A DNA stretch of 15,698 nt from Flemingiibacterium sp045634005 (GTDB taxonomy: Bacteria > Bacillota > Clostridia > Oscillospirales > CAG-272): assembly GCA_045634005.1 (NCBI GenBank), contig JAZQZL010000050.1, positions 1-15,698 of the forward strand, in the 5' to 3' direction. The notes beneath the pieces are model-generated. The model searched no databases. It saw only the letters and a list, made by a program, of their open reading frames with translations, and had not been told where the DNA came from. The position numbers and the translations under genes are program-made. Below, piece after piece: positions 1 to 5,823 of the stretch. Numbering within the stretch: the stretch's first letter is position 1; each line of letters opens with the position of its first letter.

Positions 1-53
1 GTACGATTGATGCCGATCATGTGCTGAAAGAGCGTGAAGAATGGCAGGACTGA
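1..53 (+). CDS. C-terminal end of an unidentified mobilization-region gene (partial)
   Basis: An open frame enters from the left edge at base 3 and ends at the TGA at 51-53, giving the tail TIDADHVLKEREEWQD. It overlaps the relaxase start by 13 bases, the arrangement of translationally coupled genes. The frame, the overlap and the charged helical tail suggest the end of a real gene. Small relaxosome accessory or DNA-binding proteins often precede relaxases in such elements, but 17 codons are too few to assign a family, so no function is claimed. Confidence 0.5.
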   Translation, partial: TIDADHVLKEREEWQD

Positions 54-1180
54 TACTGAAAGCACCGTACTATTCGCCGCGGAGTACGCCGAAGAACGGT
101 GGCACTCGCGGGGGATACGCTGAGTACATCTCCACTCGCGAAGGCGTGGAAGTCCTTCCTCGCGGAGGTATGGCAGACTATGTCGGTGAACGGAGAGGCT
201 CACACGGATTGTTCACAGACGAAGGCGTGCCGATCATTCTCTCGCAAGTCAAAGCGGAGATCGATAGTCATCCCGGCAATGTGTGGGGACTCATCTTCTC
301 ACTCAAGCGTGAAGATGCTGAACGACTCGGATATAACTCGGCGAGCCAATGGATGAATCTGCTCCGCTCAAGGCGGAATGATATCGCGCAGGCGATGAGG
401 ATCTCGCCTGGAAATCTTCGTTGGTACGCGGCGTATCATGACAAGGAAGATCATCCGCACGTGCATATGCTGGTATGGTCGACACGACCGAAGGAGCCAT
501 ATCTGAGTAAGCAAGGCATCGAAAGCATCAAGCGAACGATTGCCAGCGACATCTTCAGGCAGGACCTTATCTCCATTTACGATGAGCAGACGAGGATACG
601 AGATGATATACGTGCGCGTTACCGTGAGAGAATGCGAGAGATCGTAGAAAAGATTTCACAGAGCACGATCCATTGGCCGGAGATGGAGATGCTGTTCCTC
701 ACTCTCACAGCTTGGGTGAGAAAAGCGAAAGGCAAGAAAGTTTATGGCTACCTTGATAAGAACACGAAGAAGATCGTAAACGATATCGTGCAGATGGTTG
801 CCACAGATACTGATATCGCAGAGCTATATGACCTGTGGTTTAAATGCAAATGCGAGATCAACCGCACCTATACCGATGCAGATCCGATGAAGATTCCGAT
901 TGAGGAGAACAAGGAATTCAAAGCTATCCGCAATGCGGTGGTGAATATTGCGGTACACTACGGAGATAAGTTGGACCGGGCAGAGGCACAAAACACATTT
1001 TCTGACACCGCGTCGAAACCTCTGCCGAAGTTTGGTGGATACATCACCGCGCTGTTCCGCCACGCAAGCAGCATCATCGATAACAGCTCGGCGATGGAAG
1101 ACAGCAAAGCTCCCGTGGTGGATTCGAAGCTCCGGCGCGAGATCGAGCAGAAGAAGCGTGGGGAGATGTCGATGTATTGA
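41..1180 (+). CDS. MobP3-family-like relaxase of an integrative/mobilizable element
   Basis: Relaxases of the MobP class nick one strand at the transfer origin and stay covalently attached through a tyrosine while DNA is conjugated. This 379-residue protein has an N-terminal YAEYI-S-TREG segment (candidate nucleophiles Y26 and Y29). A histidine cluster, YHDKEDHPHVHMLVW (about residues 132-146, with H138, H140 and H142), fits the metal-binding HxH motif III of the family. The rest (about 160-379) is charged and helical, with no recognisable primase or helicase. The ATG at 41 overlaps the upstream gene by 13 bases, with a purine-rich GAGCGTGAAGA before it. It is followed by a Bro-N protein and two integrases, which places it in the transfer module of an ICE or IME. 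The family call rests on motif recognition; the precise subfamily is less certain. Confidence 0.8.
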   Translation: MAGLILKAPYYSPRSTPKNGGTRGGYAEYISTREGVEVLPRGGMADYVGERRGSHGLFTDEGVPIILSQVKAEIDSHPGNVWGLIFSLKREDAERLGYNSASQWMNLLRSRRNDIAQAMRISPGNLRWYAAYHDKEDHPHVHMLVWSTRPKEPYLSKQGIESIKRTIASDIFRQDLISIYDEQTRIRDDIRARYRERMREIVEKISQSTIHWPEMEMLFLTLTAWVRKAKGKKVYGYLDKNTKKIVNDIVQMVATDTDIAELYDLWFKCKCEINRTYTDADPMKIPIEENKEFKAIRNAVVNIAVHYGDKLDRAEAQNTFSDTASKPLPKFGGYITALFRHASSIIDNSSAMEDSKAPVVDSKLRREIEQKKRGEMSMY

Positions 1181-1193
1181 TTGAAAACTAAAA

Positions 1194-1210
1194 CACGACG
1201 TAGGGGGTAC
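1194..1210 (+). repeat. Left arm of an inverted repeat bracketing the Bro-N gene
   Basis: CACGACGTAGGGGGTAC lies between the relaxase stop and the Bro-N ATG at 1212, and it contains the ribosome binding site (AGGGGG) of the Bro-N gene. Its reverse complement recurs at 1725-1740 with one extra A in this copy, so the arms match over 16 bases with one single-base gap. Possible roles are a recombination site for the neighbouring integrases or a long-range RNA pairing that covers the ribosome binding site. Confidence 0.65.
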
Positions 1211-1211
1211 T

Positions 1212-1760
1212 ATGAAAAACTTACCGACATTCGAATGTTCCATGCTGGAGGCATTCGAAGATACTTCACTTGGAAATTTGAATGCGATTGACAAAGACGG
1301 GACAGTATATGTGCCTGCAATCGAGACGGCAGAAAGACTCGGCTACAAAAATCCGCGCGATGCCATCCGGCGGCATTGCAGGCATGAGACTATTACAGTC
1401 GATGAATGGGTAATCACCGGCAAGAAAGCGGATGGAAGCGTTGCCATGCAATGTGTGCATAAGAAATATATTTGCGAGAGTGATTTCTATCGGCTGATCT
1501 TCCATTCGCGCCTGCCTATCGCCGAAGAATTCACACGGTGGATCTGTGATGAGGTGCTGCCGCACATCAGAAAATATGGGTTCTATCCCGGAAAAAGATT
1601 CTTACGAAGTGCGTTGGCATACAAGCAGGCGCTGGATGATGCAATTGCAGGAAAGATTACGTTTGAGGAAGCGGCGGAGATCAGTGATACCTTTCAGAAA
1701 AGCCTTGCCGCAATGCAGGAAAAGGTACCCCCACGTCGTGATTTGAGCGTGGAGGTATGA
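1212..1760 (+). CDS. Bro-N domain antirepressor-like protein
   Basis: This is a 182-residue protein. Its first ~115 residues fit the Bro-N (BRO family N-terminal) DNA-binding fold found in phage and mobile-element antirepressors: VYVPAIETAERLGYKNPRDAIRRHCR, then a segment ending FYRLIFHSRLPIAEEFTRWICDEVLPHIRKYGFY. The last part is the hallmark xAExFxxWVxxEVLPxIRxxG motif. The C-terminal ~65 residues are helical and contain no recognisable KilA-C or ORF6C domain. In phages such proteins relieve repression of lytic or excision genes; here a role in control of element excision or transfer is inferred from the two integrases downstream. AGGGGG lies 6 bases before the ATG. The 3' end of the gene (codons encoding VPPRR) is the right arm of an inverted repeat whose left arm covers the ribosome binding site. 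Confidence 0.85.
   Translation: MKNLPTFECSMLEAFEDTSLGNLNAIDKDGTVYVPAIETAERLGYKNPRDAIRRHCRHETITVDEWVITGKKADGSVAMQCVHKKYICESDFYRLIFHSRLPIAEEFTRWICDEVLPHIRKYGFYPGKRFLRSALAYKQALDDAIAGKITFEEAAEISDTFQKSLAAMQEKVPPRRDLSVEV
1725..1740 (+). repeat. Right arm of the inverted repeat, inside the Bro-N coding end
   Basis: GTACCCCCACGTCGTG is the reverse complement of 1194-1210 apart from one missing base. It falls in the last codons of the Bro-N gene, so the stop codon lies 20 bases outside the repeat-bounded segment. A flip of the enclosed segment would therefore replace the C-terminal residues of the protein and detach it from its present upstream context. Confidence 0.65.
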
Positions 1761-1814
1761 TTGCAACTTTTCTGATAACACCGCCATTTTCTCTGGATAT
1801 ATTCCATCAAATAT

Positions 1815-1822
1815 GCTATAGT
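1815..1822 (+). promoter_or_regulatory. Extended -10 promoter for the integrase pair
   Basis: TGCTATAGT (from 1815) is a TGn-extended -10 box with one mismatch to TATAAT. It lies 19 bases before the AGGAG ribosome binding site (1841-1845) of the first integrase. The candidate -35 hexamer at 1794-1799 (TGGATA) is poor, as is usual for extended -10 promoters. It is the only convincing promoter in the 93-base gap after the Bro-N gene. Confidence 0.45.
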
Positions 1823-1853
1823 GTAGTACAGACAAACGAAAGGAGATGATACT

Positions 1854-3056
1854 ATCGCAAAACGAAGACCAAACGGCGACGGCATGATACGAAAGAGAGT
1901 TGACGGACGTTGGGAAGGCCGCATCACGGTCGGACATAAGGATGACGGCAAGCCGATTTATAAGGCGGTACTTGCCAAAACGCAAAAAGAATTGATTCCA
2001 AAGCTGAATCAGCTCAAAGAAACCTATGCAGACGTAGAGCTGACCGAGGAGAGCCGCATGACGCTCGGTCAGTGGCTCGACAAGTGGCTGACGGAATACA
2101 AAGCACCGATGATTCGCAAAAGCACGGTTGACGGTTACCGGCAATACATTGATAATTACATCAAACCGTACCTCGGTGACAAGCCGATCACGCAAGTGAC
2201 CACTGCCGACGTGCAGAAAATGTACAATACGCTCAAAGAATCGGGACGCATTCGTGAGGATGCTAAAAAAGGCAAAACACTGTCAAACTCCATGGTGCGC
2301 TCGGTACATATGCTTCTGCACGAAGCAATGGATGGAGCGGTGCGGGAAGGACTCACACCGTGCAATCCCACAAATGGCACGACGATACCGAAGCTCGAGT
2401 ACAAAGAGAAAACGGTTCTCATCGAGTCACAGATTGAAACGTTCATGAAAGCGGCGGAAGCCGACGAAATGTGGTGGGATTTCTTCAAAATCGAGTTGAT
2501 GACCGGTATGCGCCGCGGTGAGATATGCGGACTCAAATGGGAAGACTTCGATGAAGTGGCAGGAACGCTTCATGTGCGGCGATCGGTTCGCTACGAGCAG
2601 GGACAGCCGAGCATCGGCGAAACGAAAACGAACGAAGGCAACCGCAAAATGATCTTGCCGCGTGGTGTGGCGGAATTGCTTATCAATCGCAAGAAATCCG
2701 CATTAACCGAGTGGATCTTCCCAAATCCGCTGAAGCCGGAGCTTCCCATGAATCCCACATCAGCGTACAGACGGCTGAAGAAGCTCCTTGGTGAAGCACA
2801 ACTTCCCGACATGACCTTCCACGAGCTTCGCCACACCTTCGCAACGCAAGCTGCATCGAACGGCATCGATCCGCGAACACTGGCAAGCATTCTCGGCCAC
2901 ACAAAGGCGAGCTTTACACTCGACACTTACACGCATATTACTACGGATATGCAGAACAACGCGGCAGTAATCGTTGGGAACTACATTACAGATATATTCG
3001 GAAAGGAGCTGAAACCGTGGGAAAACGGAAGCGCAAATCAGGGGACGGTACATTAA
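1854..3056 (+). CDS. Tyrosine recombinase/integrase 1, probable ATC start
   Basis: This is a phage/ICE-type tyrosine recombinase. It has an N-terminal AP2-like arm-binding domain (GDGMIRKRVDGRWEGR onward), an SAM-like core-binding domain (about 60-170 counted from the ATG at 1884) and a C-terminal catalytic domain. Catalytic residues are all visible, on the same count: R210 (TGMRRGE), K248, H313 and R316 (HELRHTF), H339 (LGHT) and the nucleophile Y349. The first ATG at 1884 would cut off the conserved KRRPNGDG start that aligns with KRKSGDG of the neighbouring integrase. The frame stays open upstream, and an AGGAG at 1841-1845 sits 8 bases before ATC at 1854, so I place the start there (400 residues). 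A conventional call would be 1884. Its end overlaps integrase 2 by 40 bases. It likely catalyses element integration/excision or inversion of a nearby segment. Confidence 0.85.
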   Translation: MAKRRPNGDGMIRKRVDGRWEGRITVGHKDDGKPIYKAVLAKTQKELIPKLNQLKETYADVELTEESRMTLGQWLDKWLTEYKAPMIRKSTVDGYRQYIDNYIKPYLGDKPITQVTTADVQKMYNTLKESGRIREDAKKGKTLSNSMVRSVHMLLHEAMDGAVREGLTPCNPTNGTTIPKLEYKEKTVLIESQIETFMKAAEADEMWWDFFKIELMTGMRRGEICGLKWEDFDEVAGTLHVRRSVRYEQGQPSIGETKTNEGNRKMILPRGVAELLINRKKSALTEWIFPNPLKPELPMNPTSAYRRLKKLLGEAQLPDMTFHELRHTFATQAASNGIDPRTLASILGHTKASFTLDTYTHITTDMQNNAAVIVGNYITDIFGKELKPWENGSANQGTVH

Positions 3057-4405
3057 GAGTACGCAAGGACGGACGTTTTGAAGGCAGAGTTGTCGTCGGT
3101 TACGATGAAAAGGGACTGCCCATCACGAAAAATGTCACCGCAAAGACAAAGCAAGAGTGTGTCGAAAAGCTCGATGCACTCAAAGAAAAACTCGGCAAAA
3201 CGTCCGGTAAAATAAGACCGGACATGCCGCTCGGAGAATGGTTAGACCATTGGTATCAGATATACTCAAAGCCCGCACTTCGACCAGCAACACAGGTGGG
3301 ATACGAGAATCATATATACAAACACATCATTCCCACTATCGGCAAGATACCGCTGAATGAGCTTACAACAAACGATTTGCAGCTATTCTACGCAAACCTA
3401 AAAAAGAGCGGTCGAATTATACGGACGGATATCTACGGCGAAGGTCTATCCGACCGCTCGGTGCGCGCCTGTCACGCATGCTGTCGAACTGCGCTTGACA
3501 AGGCGGTTTCGGAGAAGCTGATTCGGAAAAATCCGGCGATGGACTGTAAACTGCCACCGAAGAAAGACCGCGAAATGCAAGTGCTGACAGCGGACGAAAT
3601 GCGGAGGGTACTCATACAAGCAAAAGAAGAAGGCTGTTACGAAATGCTCCTGCTTGATCTTGCAACCGGTATGCGTCGTGGAGAACTGCTCGGACTACAG
3701 TGGGATGATATAAATATCGATACAGGTGAAATCAGAATCAACAAACAAGTGCAAGCGATTGATGGCAAACTAATCGTATCACCGCCAAAAACGAAAAATT
3801 CGAATCGCACGATCATCCTGCCACCGCCACTACTAAATGTACTCCGCGAATACAAGCAAACTGTAAATTCGCGGTGGGTGTTCCCGTCGCCAGTGAAAGC
3901 AGATTCACCGCGAGATCCGACCGCTTGCAGAAAACGATTGTCCGCGATACTCGAACATGCACAGTGTAAGCATGTACGCTTCCATGATCTGCGTCATACA
4001 TTCTCGACGCAGGCGATACAGTATGGCATGGATGTCAAAACACTTGCCGCGACACTTGGGCATTCGTCGGTGGAAACGACGCTGAATGTGTACTCGCATG
4101 TCACCGATGAGATGCAGCGCGCCGCTGCACGGAAAATTGACGCGATGTTCGGTGGTTCGGAAACGCATGAGGGTGTGTCACCACCGCAAGAGAAAACCGC
4201 ACCACAGGCTGTATTTGAGCCGTACAAGGGCAAGCGCAGAAAAGCCGGCACGGGATGCATTACGCAGATAAACGAGCATCTGTGGGAGGGGCGGTACGCG
4301 CCTAAGGTGGACGGCAAACGGGTGGCGAAATGCGTATACGCGGATACGGAGGCAGAATGCGAGGCGAAGCTTGCGGAGCTGATACGCGAGATCAAGGCGC
4401 GGTAA
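3017..4405 (+). CDS. Tyrosine recombinase/integrase 2 with a C-terminal second arm-binding domain
   Basis: This is the second tyrosine recombinase, paralogous to the one before it. It starts at GTG (3017), 8 bases after AGGAG at 3004-3008, inside the end of integrase 1, so the two are translationally coupled. Residues 9-60 form an AP2-like arm-binding domain, and about 68-180 the core-binding domain. The catalytic set is R220 (TGMRRGE), the PKTKNSNR lysine region near 258, H323 and R326 (HDLRHTF), H349 (LGHS) and Y359. At 462 residues it is about 70 longer than its partner. The extra tail (about 409-458, GTGCITQINEHLWEGRYAPK then a KxECExKLxEL helix) resembles its own N-terminal GDGTLRVRKDGRFEGR domain, so it seems to carry arm-binding modules at both ends. 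As the last gene before the tRNA junction, it is the best candidate for the element's integrase. Confidence 0.88.
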   Translation: MGKRKRKSGDGTLRVRKDGRFEGRVVVGYDEKGLPITKNVTAKTKQECVEKLDALKEKLGKTSGKIRPDMPLGEWLDHWYQIYSKPALRPATQVGYENHIYKHIIPTIGKIPLNELTTNDLQLFYANLKKSGRIIRTDIYGEGLSDRSVRACHACCRTALDKAVSEKLIRKNPAMDCKLPPKKDREMQVLTADEMRRVLIQAKEEGCYEMLLLDLATGMRRGELLGLQWDDINIDTGEIRINKQVQAIDGKLIVSPPKTKNSNRTIILPPPLLNVLREYKQTVNSRWVFPSPVKADSPRDPTACRKRLSAILEHAQCKHVRFHDLRHTFSTQAIQYGMDVKTLAATLGHSSVETTLNVYSHVTDEMQRAAARKIDAMFGGSETHEGVSPPQEKTAPQAVFEPYKGKRRKAGTGCITQINEHLWEGRYAPKVDGKRVAKCVYADTEAECEAKLAELIREIKAR

Positions 4406-4430
4406 TTGCACCGCATAAATCAAAGAAAAA

Positions 4431-4460
4431 ACGGCGGTTCCCCGTGAGGAGAATCGCCGT
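4431..4460 (-). terminator. Hairpin with T-run in the minus-strand sense
   Basis: ACGGCGGTTC (4431-4440) pairs with GAATCGCCGT (4451-4460), giving a 10-bp stem with one wobble and a 10-base loop. Read on the minus strand it is followed by TTTTTTCTTTG, so it fits an intrinsic terminator for leftward transcription. Read on the plus strand after integrase 2 it is followed only by AAAATTC, so it is a poor terminator for the integrases. Confidence 0.5.
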
Positions 4461-4461
4461 A

Positions 4462-4501
4462 AAATTCTGTCTATGGTCAAACATGTGGTCAGGCAGAATT
4501 T
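4462..4501. repeat. Inverted repeat with internal TGGTCA direct repeats, possible recombinase site
   Basis: AAATTCTGTCT (4462-4472) and AGGCAGAATTT (4491-4501) are inverted copies with one mismatch. Between them ATGGTCA and GTGGTCA repeat directly, 12 bases apart. It lies 56 bases after integrase 2, where attachment or recombinase arm-binding sites are usual. Assignment as such a site is inference from position and symmetry only. Confidence 0.35.
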
Positions 4502-4509
4502 GAGGAAAT

Positions 4510-4547
4510 AGTAAAAAGCCTCGCAAACGCACTGTTTGCAAGGCTTT
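4510..4547 (-). terminator. Intrinsic terminator following the displaced tRNA-Pro 3' end
   Basis: AAAGCCTCGCAAAC (4515-4528) and GTTTGCAAGGCTTT (4534-4547) form a 14-bp stem with one mismatch and a 5-base loop. On the minus strand the stem is followed by TTTTTAC. It lies 3 bases beyond the displaced tRNA-Pro 3' fragment at 4551-4567, as if it were the original terminator of that tRNA. Confidence 0.7.
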
Positions 4548-4550
4548 ATC

Positions 4551-4567
4551 TGGTCGGAGTGACAAGA
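4551..4567 (-). repeat. Displaced tRNA-Pro 3' end (candidate attachment-site repeat)
   Basis: TGGTCGGAGTGACAAGA matches the 3' end of the tRNA-Pro gene (4716-4732) at 16 of 17 positions in the same orientation, 165 bases away. The one difference, T4560 against G4725, places A rather than C at tRNA position 67, which restores pairing with U6. This is the pattern expected when an integrated element replaces the 3' end of its target tRNA and the original end is pushed to the far side. Confidence 0.7.
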
Positions 4568-4581
4568 GTCTCATCTTGCTT

Positions 4582-4634
4582 GCAGCAGCGCGGTGCGCGG
4601 CTGCATAAGAATGCCGGCGTTGCCGCCATTCTTA
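4582..4634. repeat. Two adjacent strong hairpins in the segment between the tRNA 3'-end repeats
   Basis: The first hairpin (4582-4604) pairs GCAGC with GCTGC and GCGC with GCGC around a GGT loop, with one A-G mismatch. The second (4606-4634) pairs TAAGAATG with CATTCTTA and CGGC with GCCG around a GTT loop, with one C-C mismatch. They start one base apart and no T-run follows, so they are not ordinary terminators. No gene is visible in 4568-4675. Confidence 0.5.
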
Positions 4635-4675
4635 AAGTCACAACTTACAATGAGCCTTACCAATCAAACAAGACA

Positions 4676-4712
4676 AAACCACCGAAACGTCACAAGGACG
4701 TTTCGGTGGTTT
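4676..4712 (-). terminator. Terminator of tRNA-Pro
   Basis: AAACCACCGAAACGTC (4676-4691) and its exact complement at 4697-4712 form a perfect 16-bp stem with a 5-base loop. It begins three bases after the CCA end of tRNA-Pro and is followed on the minus strand by TTTTGTCTTGTTT. It ends the tRNA transcript. Confidence 0.8.
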
Positions 4713-4715
4713 CGT

Positions 4716-4792
4716 TGGTCGGAGGGACAAGATTCGAACTTGCGACCTCTTGGTCCCGAACCAAGCGCTCTACCAAGCTGAGCCACACCCCG
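4716..4792 (-). tRNA. tRNA-Pro (anticodon CGG)
   Basis: The minus strand reads CGGGGTGTGGCTCAGCTTGG onward. It has a D-arm, an anticodon stem CTTGG/CCAAG with loop TTCGGGA (anticodon CGG, reading CCG codons), a T-loop GTTCGAATC and an encoded CCA at 4716-4718, 77 bases in all. The acceptor stem is not perfect: C1-G72, G2-C71, G3-C70, G4-U69 and G5-C68 pair, but U6 faces C67, then G7-C66 pairs. The copy of the 3' end at 4551-4567 carries A67, which would pair. The 3' end present here therefore looks like one brought in by inserted DNA. The gene has its own promoter and terminator. Confidence 0.93.
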
Positions 4793-4811
4793 ATTTGTTT
4801 GCAACAGTAGT

Positions 4812-4840
4812 ATTATAGCAGAGTTTAATTCGTTTGTCAA
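4812..4840 (-). promoter_or_regulatory. Consensus promoter of tRNA-Pro
   Basis: On the minus strand TTGACA (4835-4840), a 17-base spacer and TATAAT (4812-4817) are both perfect consensus boxes. The -10 is also extended (TGCTATAAT). The predicted start lies about a dozen bases before the tRNA 5' end, as expected for a strong stable-RNA promoter. Confidence 0.92.
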
Positions 4841-4873
4841 TAGCGTTTTTGAAAAATCTTTGAAAAACACCGC

Positions 4874-4903
4874 AAAAAACGGCACCGCCAAACGGCAGTG
4901 CCG
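4874..4903 (-). terminator. Intrinsic terminator after degV
   Basis: CGGCACCGCC (4880-4889) pairs with GGCAGTGCCG (4894-4903), a 10-bp stem with one wobble and a 4-base loop. On the minus strand it is followed by TTTTTT. It starts 8 bases beyond the degV stop and ends the three-gene operon before the tRNA promoter. Confidence 0.9.
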
Positions 4904-4910
4904 AATATCG

Positions 4911-5759
4911 CTATTTCTTCACAAAAAGCACGCCGAGCGTGTTTCTGCCGCAGTGTGAGGAGATCGTGCAGCCTGCGCGGGTCACGTGAATTTCCTTGAA
5001 TGCGCCGTATGCGCTCACTTGCTCGACGCACGCGCGGATTATCGCCTCGTCACAGCCTGCGTGAGTTACAAAAATGCGCGTGGTGTCTATCTCGTCGATG
5101 TATTTGAGCTGATCCTCTATGTACTTCTTAAGCGTCATACCAAACTTGCCGCGGTACTTCTTGCCAACACCCATTTTACCGTCGACAACGCCGATGCACG
5201 GCTTGAGCTGAAGTAAATTCGCGCCGAGTGCTGCTATAGCCGAGCATCTGCCACCCTTATGGAGAAATTCGAGGTCGTCGACCACGAACGAGGCGTCGAC
5301 TCGTGATGCCATCTTGCGGCACGTTTCGGAAATCTGATGTGCGTCCATGCCGACGCTCGCCATATCGTGTGCCGCCATAACGAGAAGTCCGCCGCCTGTA
5401 GAAAGGCTACGCGTATCGACCACGTGTACGTTTTCGTAATTCTCGGCGGCAAGGCGTGCGTTGTTAAAGGTAGAGGACATATCCGAGCTTATCGTGAAAA
5501 GCACCACGGAGTTGCCTTTGTCCGTTTCGGCTTTGAAAAAAATATCAAATTCATTTACGTTTACAGCCGCCGTTTTCGGGAGCTCTCCCGTTTTTTCGTA
5601 ATGCTCGTATATCATCTCGGTATCTATATCCACGCCGTCGCGATAATGCTTATCTCCAAGCGAAACGGTCAGCGGCAGGATTTTTAGTCCGATATGCTCA
5701 ACAAGCTCCGGCGAGAGATCAGTCGTGCTGTCGCTTGCGATAATAACTTTGCTGCTCAT
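4911..5759 (-). CDS. DegV family fatty-acid-binding protein
   Basis: DegV (FakB-like) proteins bind a fatty acid in the cytoplasm and, in the characterised Firmicute FakA/FakB system, present it for phosphorylation. The 282-residue product has the family pattern: an N-terminal VIIASDSTTDLSPE strand, PLTVSLGDKHYRDGVD, a PKTAAVNVNEF lid segment (other members have TSQPS here), SSDMSSTFNNA, VDTRSLSTGGG and a central EFLHKGGRCS motif. I use the ATG at 5759 (MSSKVIIAS) because CGGAG sits about 9 bases before it. The upstream ATG at 5783 has no ribosome binding site and would prefix eight unconserved residues. It is the last gene of the operon with the kinase-like gene and the hexosaminidase. No FakA kinase is present in the window. 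Confidence 0.92.
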   Translation of the reverse strand: MSSKVIIASDSTTDLSPELVEHIGLKILPLTVSLGDKHYRDGVDIDTEMIYEHYEKTGELPKTAAVNVNEFDIFFKAETDKGNSVVLFTISSDMSSTFNNARLAAENYENVHVVDTRSLSTGGGLLVMAAHDMASVGMDAHQISETCRKMASRVDASFVVDDLEFLHKGGRCSAIAALGANLLQLKPCIGVVDGKMGVGKKYRGKFGMTLKKYIEDQLKYIDEIDTTRIFVTHAGCDEAIIRACVEQVSAYGAFKEIHVTRAGCTISSHCGRNTLGVLFVKK

Positions 5760-5791
5760 AATTTCATCTCCGTTTATTAGCATAAAGGTCG

Positions 5792-5823
5792 GGGCTGATG
5801 CAGTAGCAACAGCCCGTTTTTGT
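5792..5823 (+). terminator. Hairpin with T-run on the plus strand, between the kinase-like gene and degV
   Basis: GGGCTG (5792-5797) pairs with CAGCCC (5810-5815) and on the plus strand is followed by GTTTTTGTT. No plus-strand gene leads into it. In the minus-strand operon mRNA the same hairpin lies in the 63-base gap before degV without a U-run, so there it could act as an mRNA processing or stability element. Confidence 0.3.

Noticed and set aside
4559..4810. Plus-strand frames across the tRNA and its terminator
   Set aside because: They overlap a well-formed tRNA, its promoter side and its terminator on the opposite strand, so they are not genes.
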